A stretch of 64,000 nt of DNA from Asterochloris sp. CNOR1 (Eukaryota > Chlorophyta > Trebouxiophyceae > Trebouxiales > Trebouxiaceae). Shown here piece by piece: positions 45,501-55,488 of the stretch. The notes below the pieces were generated by a model that saw only the letters and a list, made by a program, of their open reading frames with translations, made no database searches and was not told the origin of the DNA. The position numbers and the translations under genes are program-made. Location: positions 1,240,001 through 1,304,000 of the forward strand of contig OZ017755.1 of assembly GCA_963969365.1 (NCBI GenBank). Direction: 5' to 3'. Positions within the stretch are counted from its first letter, which is position 1; each line of letters begins with the position of its first letter.

Positions 45501-47503
45501 GGCTGAGCAGGCAGGGCCTGTGTCTCATCAATGTCTGCACCGTACCACTGAAAGGGACCATTGCAGGCAGCTGCTGCAGAAGCCTTGTAGCTTGCATCCA
45601 GCAGGCTGGCTGGCTGGCAGGCTGAGGTCATCGGGCCACCACACACAATTGGCAACCAGGAGTGGCCCCTGCACCTCAGCAGGTCTTGCGACTGGCAGTC
45701 ACACCATGTGTCGCAGCAAATGCATTCCATCAACAGGCAGGGCCAAGCTGCACACCTGCTGTGGCGTTCTGGCAAAGTGCTGCTCCTCATCAGACTGCTG
45801 GGATTCAGCAGTGGCCTCAGGTCCCAGGGGCTGCTCCAAGTGTGCAAGAATGTCCTCCATGTTGCCTGTTGGGTCATGCTTGCTGCACTTTGCACTGCAG
45901 GAGGCGTGGCACTTGCTGGGGGCGCTGCCCACCACCAGGGCTCAATTCACCAGCAATTGGCAAGTCAGCCCGCTGCACGACACCAGCACTCTTAACAAGG
46001 TAGCACGCAGATGCTGACTGCCCCAATCAGGACAGCAAATGGCATGTGTGCCACATGCCCGAGTCAGGCCAGCTGCTGCCTCCCACCTGTACAGCAGCCG
46101 CAGCCAGTCGTCCTCTGGTTTGAGCTGCAGCTCATCCTGCAGCTGCATCACCTCCTCGCTGGTCAGCATGTGGTTGTCCACCAACACCTGCAGGAGGCAG
46201 TCACATGTTACTGCGCTCACATGTATACTTGCCCAATGACCATCTGGCAACAGTCAACCCCAGGCAACAGCAAAATCATGCAGTGGAATTGTTAGCCAGC
46301 AGGTTGCAGTCCCTGAGGCTGGCCGGCATGACAGTCAGCTGTACGTGGAGCATTGTTCGAGCCTGATGCTGCAGGGTCACCTCTGTGCAATGCGCTTAAT
46401 TGCTGCAAGACTCAGCTAAGTGTTAGCTGAGCGACAATACAGCATGCAGTGCCCACAGCTGCTGCGGCACAGCCCCACCTGAAAGGCCTCATAGCAAAAG
46501 GGGTCAAACTTGAGAGCCTGGCGGTACCAGCGTATTGCCCTCCCGTGATTCTCCAAGGCATCGTATGCCTGGCCCCGCAGCAGCGCAAGGGCTGCAGGGT
46601 AAGAGACTGCCTGCCCATGCATGTCCACGGTGCCTGCACTCTGCACCATGAGCCATGTGGGCGGCAGCACTGCGGTGTCTAGGGCTGAGCTCAGGCAGCA
46701 TGGCCTGCGACCAGTCTGCTCTCGACAGCCCAGCTGCAGTCAGCAGCAGTCAGGCAGGTGGATCTACATGCTGAACAGGGGCTCAGGCACGTACTGCAGC
46801 TCACAGCTCTCAGGAGAGCAGAGCAGAAATGCTGTGGGCATGCTGTTACGCCTGCCTTTGCAGTGTGTTCACCTGTGCCTGCAGCTCCTGCAAGCAGGCC
46901 TCATCCTCCCAGGGCCCGATCATTGCCAGGCACTCCTCCCAGTCCTTGCACTCAGCCAGGCACCTGCACAGAATGGTAGGTCAAGGTGTGAACTTGAGAA
47001 TCTGAGATGGGAGGCCATGTGACTGAGCTCAAAATTGCCAGGGGAGCTGCTAGGCTGAATGCCGCACAAGGCAGCATCCTGAGAGGTTCCTGACTTCGCA
47101 GTAGTGCCAAGCGGCTGCTGTCAAACACTGGCTGCTCACAATCAATCTGGGCACACCTGGCAGCCAGGTAGCGGAACTTGGGGCTGGACTCAACCATTCC
47201 CATGTTGTTCAGCAGGAGCAGCACGCGCCTGTACTGGCGTCCAAGAAAAAGCGCCTGCAGGTGGCAAGACAATGTGGACGGCCTTCTCTAGCTGTTCAGA
47301 ATGCGATAGAGATGCAGACAACGCTGTGCATCAGAGCTGCAAGGGCTCACTGACGCAAGCTGGTGAACCGTGTCAGGATGGTTGTCTGCCAGCGTCATGA
47401 GCTTGTCTGCATAGAACACTGCTGAGGCATACAGGTGCTTCCCAATGCAGTCTGTCACCAAGGCATTCAGCCTGTGAAGGAGTTGCTGCACATCCATTGA
47501 CAT
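42540..47503 (-). CDS. CDC16: Anaphase-promoting complex subunit 6 (APC6/CDC16), TPR protein
   Basis: Exon 1 (47503-47351) gives LLHRLNALVTDCIGKHLYAS and AVFYADKLMTLADNHPDT. The next exon, from 47254, gives ALFLGRQYRRVLLLLNN and RYLAARC, followed by LAECKDWEECLAMIGPWEDE. Later exons carry TPRs: DPFCYEAFQ (about 46.5 kb), ECFALTSQLLSRDAYALEV with LQKKNELFLRGHR (44.7-44.8 kb), PERALSWFAVGCYYL (44.3 kb), LPLVGMGMEYQRMNNLHLAEQ (43.8 kb), WEPTLINLGHMYRKQWQWSN with GTYAALGFTHHL (42.9-43.1 kb). The last exon reads QAVEHYHTALGIRPDDTF. The order matches CDC16/APC6, a TPR scaffold of the APC/C ubiquitin ligase that drives anaphase and mitotic exit. Several internal exon borders are approximate. Confidence 0.9.
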
Positions 47504-48062
47504 GCCGGGCAGATGCGATCTGACAGCTGCCTCTGCTGATCGCATTCCAGGGCGCAATGGCCAGCACAGAATCAACCAGATCGGGCTGTGCCTGAGGTAG
47601 GACTCAAGCTTGACAGAAGGAGAAATGATATCAATCTAACTAGATAAATGCAGAGGCATGCAAACCTGTTTTGTGCATCAAGGCCTGGGGAGGCGTGGGG
47701 CACTCCAACTTATTCCTGGGTTGGTACACTCCAAGCAGGAGTGGAGAAGGAGGGCTGCATGTGCACAAGCTGATCCAGTGCCAGAGGCACAGAGGTCCCT
47801 GGAGCGAACCTCATCACAGAGCAGGTGCACAGATGCCTCTGCTTACTGTGAGATCACCCACATTGCCTTACTGGCCATATCATGAGCCTGAACATTTGAT
47901 GCTGCAGGTGGAGCATTGGCTCAGCAGGTAACTTTTCAAGCTTGATGCAAACTTGTCAAGCTTGGTGCAAGTTTCAAGCTTGGCACAAACCCCTTGTCAG
48001 GCAGCTGAGCTGCTGTGGCCCTCACTGCAGCTCCGGCGAACACCTGCAAACAGGAGAGCGAC
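47504..48062. promoter_or_regulatory. Divergent promoter region (CDC16 / carboxypeptidase) with tandem motif
   Basis: 559 bp between two ATGs. At 47936-47991 a motif of about 18-19 bp, TCAAGCTTGRTGCAA, occurs three times in tandem (TCAAGCTTGATGCAAAC, TCAAGCTTGGTGCAAG, TCAAGCTTGGCACAAAC), about 70-125 bp upstream of the carboxypeptidase start. The core TCAAGCTTG is a near-palindrome, which suits a dimeric transcription factor. Confidence 0.6.
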
Positions 48063-51003
48063 ATGGGGCTGTTTGTCAACTCAGCCTTTGACTCAGGCAA
48101 TGTTGAGGTGCAGCATGGTCGCTGTGGGTGCAGATCAGATGATGCCTTCTGCATGGTGACCGCACCTCTTAGTGTGCAGGTGGTCAGCACCAGGGACCCC
48201 ACATCCATACAGCTGCGCATTCATGAAGACCCCTTCTGTGAACATGATCAACGTGCTCACTTCCAGTGAGTCCTGCACTGTGGCCATTCCAGCACCAAGA
48301 AGTGCTTCAGACCACAGAGTGGCTCTGCCAGGCTCCTCTTGGCTGGGCTCAAATCTTCGTGCTGGCTGCTGGCGCTCACTGCACACCTGTGCATGCGGGC
48401 CATGCCCAGTCCCTGTCTTGCAGGTTCTTCCATTTCCGTTTGACGGGGTGCCGCCAGCAGGCAGTGAACATGAAGTTGGTGAATGCTGGTTCTGCCAGCT
48501 TCCCAGATGCCTGGAGGGGCTACCAAGCCTGCGCCAGCTATGACCGCATCTGCTGGTTCAGAGTGCCCACCAGCTACGACGACGCAGGCATTCTTAGCAT
48601 TCAGCATACTCCTGAGAAGGTGTGCAGAAGAGGTGCACACCATGCCGCTCTGCTTGCACGCAGGCTGCGCATAGCCATGCAGAGGGCTGTTGTGACTTTG
48701 CTACCAGCCTTTTGGTCAAGGGTTGCACTGCATGCTGCCGGCTTGAACTCTATGGTTGCACCTGGCTGACGGTGTGCCAAGCAGTTGAGGATCTCTGGGC
48801 TGCCTTTGGCTACAGGGGGCCACCTTGAGAGGCCCATTGGAGGCTTGATTGTGTTCTGCTGTGTCTCAGTCTGGGAGCTCAGGTTGGCCTCAAGTACTGT
48901 AAGCCCTTCATGTCGCCCTGCAGGATGCCTGCTATTACGCCTACTTTGCACCCTACAGCTACAAGAGGCATCAGGACCTCATTGCTGAGACCCTCTGCCA
49001 CGACCAAGTCCGTCTCTTCATGATTGGCGAGACCCTGGACGGTGCGTTGGCATGTCTTGTGGTCTGTGTTTGCCTGGCCTGCCTGCTGAGCAACCCAGAC
49101 AGTGCCTCAAAAAACGTGACCAGACAACAACCCAGCTGAGCACACCTACAGGCACCAGCAGGGTCTGTCAGCTCAAGCGGTCAACTTCATTTGTCTGACG
49201 CGCAGTGGCCGATGCTCCTGACAAACCATTGCAAGCCTCTGGGGCTTGACTTTCAGATGCGCAGCTGCGCCTGCAGGGCATGACATGGACTTGCTGCAGA
49301 TTGGGGAGCCTGGACAAGGGAAGAAGAAGATATGGATCATTGCCCGGCAGCACCCTGGTGAGAGACCTGAAGCAATCAGCTGTGGCTTGGTGATGCTAGA
49401 CAGGGGGATGCAAAGGTTGGGTTAGGCCAGCTCTCAATGAAAGTAGTCCCGAATGAGAGCCTCATCCCCTTGATGCAGGCGAAAGTATGGCAGAGTGGTT
49501 TGCGGAGGTGAGGCGCCACTCAAGGGAGTCTGGCAGATTGGGAACCTTGCTTTGCACAGTGCGGAGTCATGTGACTGTGCTCCGGCATCCAAGTTGGCTT
49601 GCTTGGACGCATCTGTGCAACAGGCCTCGCATGGCACGCTGAGGGCTGCTGTGAATGTGCAGGGGTTGTTGAACAGATTGCATGACCAGCATGATGCCCT
49701 GTCCAAGAAGCTGCTCAGAGATGCAGTCTTCTACGTGATCCCCAACATGAATCCAGACGGCACCTGGCGAGGGCACCTGCGCACCAATGCAGCAGGCGCC
49801 AACCTCAATCGGGAGTGGGCACACCCCACCGCTGAGCAGAGTCCTGAGGTAGGGCTGGGCTGCACTGAAGCTGAGAGATTCGGTCTCATGTGTCAGGGAA
49901 GGCTGTCATGCCGTGAACACCGAAGTGAGTTGTGGTTGGTGACTCTGTTGAAGCTAAGCGCTGCAGGTCTTCTATACGTTGCAAGCCATGGAGAAGTATG
50001 GCTGTGACTTCATGGCTGACATCCATGGTGAGAGTCACAGTGTGCTGTGGGCATCAGCCTCCGTGTGCCTCAAGCAGTGCAGGCAACATCTGAGCTGTCC
50101 GGGTGCCTTATGGCCTGGGACACTGCAGATCTTGGCAGCAGCAGCTCCCTGTGAGGGGCAGGCTCCAGGCGCATCGCTGAGCTCAAAGAGCATATGTAGA
50201 GTGCTGCTTGGCGAATTCTTCAGTGAGACACTCTTTGCTACTTTGCAGGAGATGAGGAGCTACCCTACGTCTTCATAAATGGCAATGAAGGTGGGTGTGA
50301 CACAGCCTTTGCTGAAAAGAGCGCCTTCAGCCAATGAGCCACCCACATGCAGCAGTTTGCATGCATATGTGGGCTCAAGCACATCTGCAGCTGGCATTTG
50401 AGGCACAGAGGTTCTGGTCTGTTTGGGCTCACAAAAGGCCTGCAGCCGTGCACTGCGGCAGAGGTTCTCCAGCTCTGCATGGGTGCGAATCAACTCCCCT
50501 GAATGCAGGCATCCCTGGCTGGAATGATTGGCTTGAAAGTCTGCAGGTGAGGAAGAAGGCCTTCCGTAAAATGCTGTTACCCTGTTGCGGCCGTCTGAAG
50601 ATCTGCAGCTGATGCGTGCAGAGCTCCTTTGCAGAGGCATTGCAGCGTGCCAGCCCTGACTTCCAGAAAGATGCTAAGGGCTATGGCATTGACAAAGCTG
50701 GGGAAGCAAACCTCAACATCTGTGGCCATGCCGTCGGAGAGCGGTTCAAATGCCTTTCGTTCACTCTTGAGATGCCTTTTAAGGACACAGAACACTGTCC
50801 TGATGACTTCCAAGGCTGGTCAGTTGCACAGCCTTGCAGTGATGCATGACAGAGCACATCTGCAGTGCGCTGTTCAGGTGCTTTTCAAGTGCAGGGTCTT
50901 GTTGACACTAGAATGTCAACCATGCTGCAGGTCTCCTGAGAGGTCAATGAGGCTTGGTGCAGCGTTCCTCAATGCTGTGGCAGATGTCTGCACCCTGCTG
51001 TGA
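48063..51003 (+). CDS. M14-family zinc carboxypeptidase (cytosolic carboxypeptidase-like)
   Basis: ATG 48063 begins MGLFVNSAFDSGNVEVVSTR across the first junction. The N-terminal beta domain of M14 cytosolic carboxypeptidases follows: FHFRLTGCRQQAVNMKLVNA (from 48425), YDRICWFRVPTSYD, DACYYAYFAPYSYKRHQDLI. The catalytic domain holds KKIWIIARQHPGESMAEWF (zinc His/Glu), FYVIPNMNPDGTWRGHLRTN, GANLNREW, DFMADIHGDEELPYVFINGN (third zinc His) and LSFTLEMPFKDT (catalytic Glu). All zinc and catalytic positions are present. The last exon is read as SPERSMRLGAAFLNAVADV before TGA 51003. Size, about 375 residues, fits the compact bacterial/algal branch rather than the large animal CCPs. CCPs trim C-terminal Glu from tubulin and other proteins, but here the substrate is not known. 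Confidence 0.87.
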
Positions 51004-51214
51004 TCCAGAATAGATGAGTGCCAGAGAGATAATGCACACCATTTGACTGCAGCATTGAGACTTCTACAGTGGGCAGTCCAGTGGTTTGGGGTGTCTCAAT
51101 GTGAGCAGCCCTCTGAGTATGTTCTGCCGTGCATGAAATGCAACAAAAGTTGTGAATTAGCCAATTGTTTTGCCAGCATTCTTTCGCTGCAATTGATGTG
51201 TGCAACACTGTATT

Positions 51215-54165
51215 AAGGCTCCAGCTCCAAATGACTGCTACTTGCTAGGCCAAGGCTTGAGAGTTGCTGAGGCATGCTTTGACGAACCTGCAGAAAACAG
51301 AAGTCAGGCGTCCAGCATGTGCTTGACAGAAGCACAGCTTGATTTCAGCTGAAAGGCTCACCTGTTCAATCATGTGGCGGCAAGAGAGAAGAGGAAGCTG
51401 CAGCTTAAGCTGCTGGGCATCCCTGCTGATAGATGCATCTGCGCCAGAAGCTGTCACAGCAAAGGGTAGATGCACCTGGACCAGCTTGCAGCCAGGCACC
51501 TGCAAAGCAACACCAGCCTGCCGGTTGTGCATGTCAAGCCCAGCATTTTGCTCAGGGGGCAGCTTGAGAGGGCAGCAACACTACCAGGCCAAGCAGGAAG
51601 GTGAGCGCCACACCTGCAGTGAGATGTCTTCATTGCAGACTGCAGCGTTGACATCATCAGGACTGATCTGGCAGCGAGCCTGCTGGCGGCCCAAGCTGAC
51701 ACTGATGGAAACTGATGTGACTGGGCGCCCAATGAACTGCACTGTGGGCGTCAGCTGGCATGCTGCGGGCCCGCTGACGGGGATGGCTGGTGATGCTGCA
51801 GACGCTGGCTTTCCTGCAGAGGAGGAACGGTGTTGGGCTTATCTGTGGCTGCAATGCTGCAGCTCGCTGCAGCTCTCTGCAGCTGCAGGCATACGATGCA
51901 GAGGCACTCTTTGCTGCTGCACTATGTAGAAGGTGCACCCGGGCCATGCCACAGAAAGGGGACCTCGTGAACTTCTCGTGAACAAGGTCGGCTGGGCACA
52001 AGCTCTCAGCAGTTGCACGGCCTCTCATTTGGCTGGACAGGCTTGCTGTATGCGGGGCCCCATGCTTCTCCTAGGCCTCATCAACCCCTCAGCGCGCCAC
52101 AAGTGATCTGCCCCTCACCCGGCTAGGCTGGCTTGGCCCTGGCAGGGGCCTTGTCCGTACACAACAGCAAGGGGGACCTGTGCCAGGACATGATGCGGCT
52201 TGTTCAAGAACCCCTTCATGACCTACAGACAGAGCAGCCCACCTGGCTGTGCTGGCTTGGGCTTGGCAGGCGCCATGCGCTTGTCAAACCTGAGGGGAAA
52301 CTCTGGCTCCTCCTGCACATCCCCCAGCTCTGTGATGCGCGCCTTGCTGTCCACTCTGATGCGTTGGGACTCAATTCTATCTCCCTTGTACCTCATCTTG
52401 GGCAGCTTCCACTGCTTGTCCAGCACAAGGCTGCACTTCTGCTCTGTCTGGCTCATCGCAATGCTGATCACGAAGTTCTTCAGCGGCCTGGACAGGTGCA
52501 CATTGCTGTCAAACCTTGTACAGGCCGCAGATTGCATGTTGCGTGCCACACTGAGACACCCAAAGGCAGTCATATACCTGCCAGCACATACAGCACTGAA
52601 GAGGCAGGGCCATCACATGTTTGAGATGGGTGTGCAACATATCACAAGCCTTTCCCCTGCCCCCCTCCACAATTTTGCAGCCAAGCTCATCTGGCAGCCC
52701 GTGCCTGCGCCAGCACATCATCATGAAAAGTACTGTCAGCCCCTCTGACCATCCATGCAGCACTGCAGACCTGAACTGGCGGACCCAAGGACAGCCCTTC
52801 CCTGACCTGTGCAGCACTGCACACCTGAAAGCCCGTGACTGCGTCAGCACATCATCATTGAAAACGACATCGACCACAGTGCAGGCCTCCCCCTGGCGGT
52901 CCATGTCCTCGCGTGCCTCTCCACAGCTCAGGGGGATGCGCAGCGCAGACTCGACCTGCTCTGAGGACATGGCCGCGTTCTGTGCGTCCAGAGCTTTGCG
53001 CACCTCCTCTGGCACCTGCGCATCGGGCACCCAGCTTAACAGATTGTCGCGGAGCAGCAGGGCCGTGCCTGCAGAGAAGGCACCATTTGTTTGCTGCCTG
53101 CTTTGGCACCTGCAGTCTCTTTCACGAACATTGGCTGGACATGCTTTGCCTGGTCTGGTATGGGCCTCATTGCGGACGTCCAGGGCCTGCTTTGCGCACC
53201 TCCCCTGGCACCTGCACACCAGGTTGTTAGCCTGCTGGGCTGGACCCAGCGCAGTAGGCCTCATTGTACATACTGCAGCTTTGTGCACCTCCCCTGACAC
53301 CTGGACAGGAAGGATCTGGCATCTGAAATTTGGCTGGCAAGCTCAGGGCCTGGCCAAGTGTGTGCCACCTGCACACTGCAGCACTTGTTGTTTCGCACCA
53401 TCTGAGGCTGCTGGCAGCAGATGTTTGTAAGGCGCTGGCGCACTAGGTCAGCCTGTTTGGGACCACGCAGACCAGGTCTGCTCAACGCTAAGGCTGCTGC
53501 CGTCGAGCAATAGATGATGGCAAAGGCAAGCCAAGCCAGGCTCTTGGTGACCAGAAATGTCATGCCTGCACATGTCCTGCAGCAATTGCAGACAGACATT
53601 GCCGCAGGAGTCGTCCATGCCAGCCAAATCAAAATGCTAGCATGGCGCTGTGCTTGCCTGGCCGTATGTCCAGTTTGCTGGGGCTGGCACATGTTTGCTG
53701 CTGCACATGTTGATGAATACTTTGCGGCCAGCCTCATCAGCAGTCTTCACCACAAACCTGCAGCCAACCTGAGGTGCCTGTCATGAGAGGACAGGATGCT
53801 GCAAAGAGCCCTGCAGAAACATGCAGCACATCTTGGATGGGCAGCTGTACAGGGAGCAGACAGCGTCCCACCCTGCGCTTGGAGTGATGTCTTGGCCCTG
53901 TGGCCCCTCAGATGACTGTGGCTGCTGTGGAGCCGCACCAATTGCCTCCAGCAACTTCTGCAGGCAGCAAACAGCCACGTCCAATCAGATCAGATGCAAG
54001 CAGGTTCAAGGCAACAGCTGCCAGAGTTCATTGATCAGGCCACCTTAATGTGCGGCGGTGCCTTCTCAGGATCTGGACTGTCTCCTGCTTCTCTGAGGTA
54101 ATCCTCCATCATGCCCATCATAGCCTGCATCTCATCTGGCTTGAAGCGATCCATCATGGTGTCCA
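51215..54165 (-). CDS. PIH1-domain protein (PIH1D1/MOT48-like dynein or R2TP assembly factor)
   Basis: Exon 1 (from ATG 54165) reads MDTMMDRFKPDEMQAMMGMM and LREAGDSPDPEKAPPHIK. After an Ala/Gln-rich exon, VGCRFVVKTADEAGRKVFIN and MCSSKHVPAPAN (about 53.66-53.77 kb) open the PIH1 domain. DAQVPEEVRKALDAQNAA, LRIPLSCGEAREDMDRQGEA and CTVVDVVFNDDV (52.8-53.0 kb) follow, then FDSNVHLSRPLKNFVISIAM, WKLPKMRYKGD and QRIRV (52.3-52.5 kb). The C-terminal CS-like domain contains NAAVCNEDISLQVPGCKLVQ and QLKLQLPLLSC (51.4-51.7 kb). Known PIH proteins join HSP90-R2TP to assemble axonemal dyneins or snoRNPs and PIKKs. Which paralogue this is cannot be settled by eye. The stop is placed at 51215 by phase (ELEP then TAA). 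Confidence 0.83.
52697..53302 (-). repeat. Exon copies inside the PIH1-gene introns
   Basis: (1) The exon end encoding FNDDVLTQSRA (about 52831-52875) has a copy about 134 bp away at 52697-52741, keeping ATGATGATGTGCTG and GCACGGGC-like ends. (2) The mid-exon stretch GGTGCCAGAGGAGGTGCGCA (about 52970-53025) recurs at about 53158-53215 and 53247-53302 as GGTGCCAGGGGAGGTGCGCA and GGTGTCAGGGGAGGTGCACA. Confidence 0.75.
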
Positions 54166-54434
54166 TGCTAGATCGAGCAATTGTCAGATACGGTCACCTG
54201 AATGCACACAGCAGAATGCAGACAGCAGCATTAGCCTGGGGCACCGTAGTCCAGTTGCCACCTGCTTGCCTGTCACGTCCCTCCCATGCAACCAGCTACA
54301 GTGCAGCTCAGAATGGGTGCAAGAGGCAAAGAGTTGTGCAGTGCTCAGCTTCCACACCAGGTGCGGCCCTGCTGCTCTGTCACTTGCTGCTTGAGCTTGT
54401 CAGCAGCTCATGAGCCGATGAGTGTCTGCTGCAG
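54166..54434. promoter_or_regulatory. Divergent promoter region (PIH1 gene / DUF4864-like gene)
   Basis: About 270 bp between the PIH1 ATG and the first sure exon of the next gene. The start codon and a possible first exon of the DUF4864-like gene (for example around 54313) probably lie here. No clear motif. Confidence 0.4.
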
Positions 54435-55209
54435 GGGAGCAGCTCGCACAGGAGTTCAGCCGCTTTGCCAATGAGGCAGACCTGCAGGACCCCCTTAAAG
54501 TCAGGCGACCTAGCCACCTGCTCCCGCCGACTGCAGTGGTGGCAGCCCAGCTGGACGCCTTACAAAGGAATGACTGGCCAGACCAGGATGCTGGCATCAG
54601 GACTGCATTTCTGTTCGCCAAGCCCCAGGAGTGTGAGAACATGGTGACTGGCCCTGTGAGTGTCTTCCATTTTGTTTCCCAGGCATGCAGCCTACTTTCA
54701 GCTATCTGCGCACTCCTAATCTACATCTGGTGCTTACAGTCTATGCCAAATCATGTGCGCTCCTGGGAAGCCAAGGAGGCATGGGTTGGCTTCCCAGAGT
54801 TCTCTGGCATGCTGCACTCAGGCCTCTATCAGCCCCTTCTTGACAGCAGCAGCTGGCAGGTGTGTGGCTCTGTCAGCACCTGCTCCCTTGCGCAGCTCAT
54901 GGCACTGGCGCTTCGGCTCGCACCAACACTGTCTGCTGGTGTCTGCAGGCAGCTTCTCCCATGTTGTTCCCCAGCAGTCGGATGACACATAAAGCTGTCC
55001 AGGCCGTCCATGTACAACGGCAGGACAGTAACCCAATTCCGCTTGCATTCACATTTTGCCTCGAGAGAATAGATACAGGGCCCTATAAGGTACACTATGT
55101 GCATCCTTGTGGAAGCTGCCCCAAGCATGGAGCTCAGCCTCAGATTGCCTTGCTGCAGGGCTGCTGGCTGACAGTTGGTGTCCGAGTAGGGAATTATGCT
55201 GTGGACTAG
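54435..55209 (+). CDS. DUF4864-like protein
   Basis: Exons 54435-54657, about 54739-54858, 54949-55089 and about 55160-55209 join in frame. They read EQLAQEFSRFANEADLQDPL, RRPSHLLPPTAVVAAQLDAL, RNDWPDQDAGIRTAFLFAKP. These are followed by FPEFSGMLHSGLYQPLL, AASPMLFPSSRMTHKAVQAV and FTFCLERIDTGPYKGCWLTV, ending GVRVGNYAVD. The pattern 'LDALQ-NDWP-AGI-AF-FA-P' followed by 'CLERI-GPY-GCWLTVGVR' matches plant and algal proteins annotated with DUF4864, often plastid-targeted. No function is established. The N-terminus is incomplete: the first sure exon begins after an acceptor at 54434, and the initiating ATG is not resolved. Confidence 0.65.
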
Positions 55210-55488
55210 CCGCTGGTTAGTCCTGGGTCGTTCTGCCCAGCCTGCCGCCAGCCTGCCATGCAGGCGTCTCAGGTATCAAAGCTTGCTGCATCTGGCAGCG
55301 CTGTACACAAGTGATGCACCATCGAACCCCAGCGCCAGCAAATGAGCAAACTGTGGAAGGCGTCAGAAAGTAACGGGACAGGAGGTCAATTTGAGTTACA
55401 AGCAGCATGTTTAGTTGACCGAAGTGGTCTTCACGATAAGGTGCCTGCATGGCTTTGTCGCTAGTACCTCGTTTCCATGTAAACACTC
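55210..55488. promoter_or_regulatory. Intergenic between tandem genes
   Basis: 279 bp between the DUF4864-like stop and the EME1-like ATG (55489). It holds one 3' end and one promoter. No motif recognised. Confidence 0.4.
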
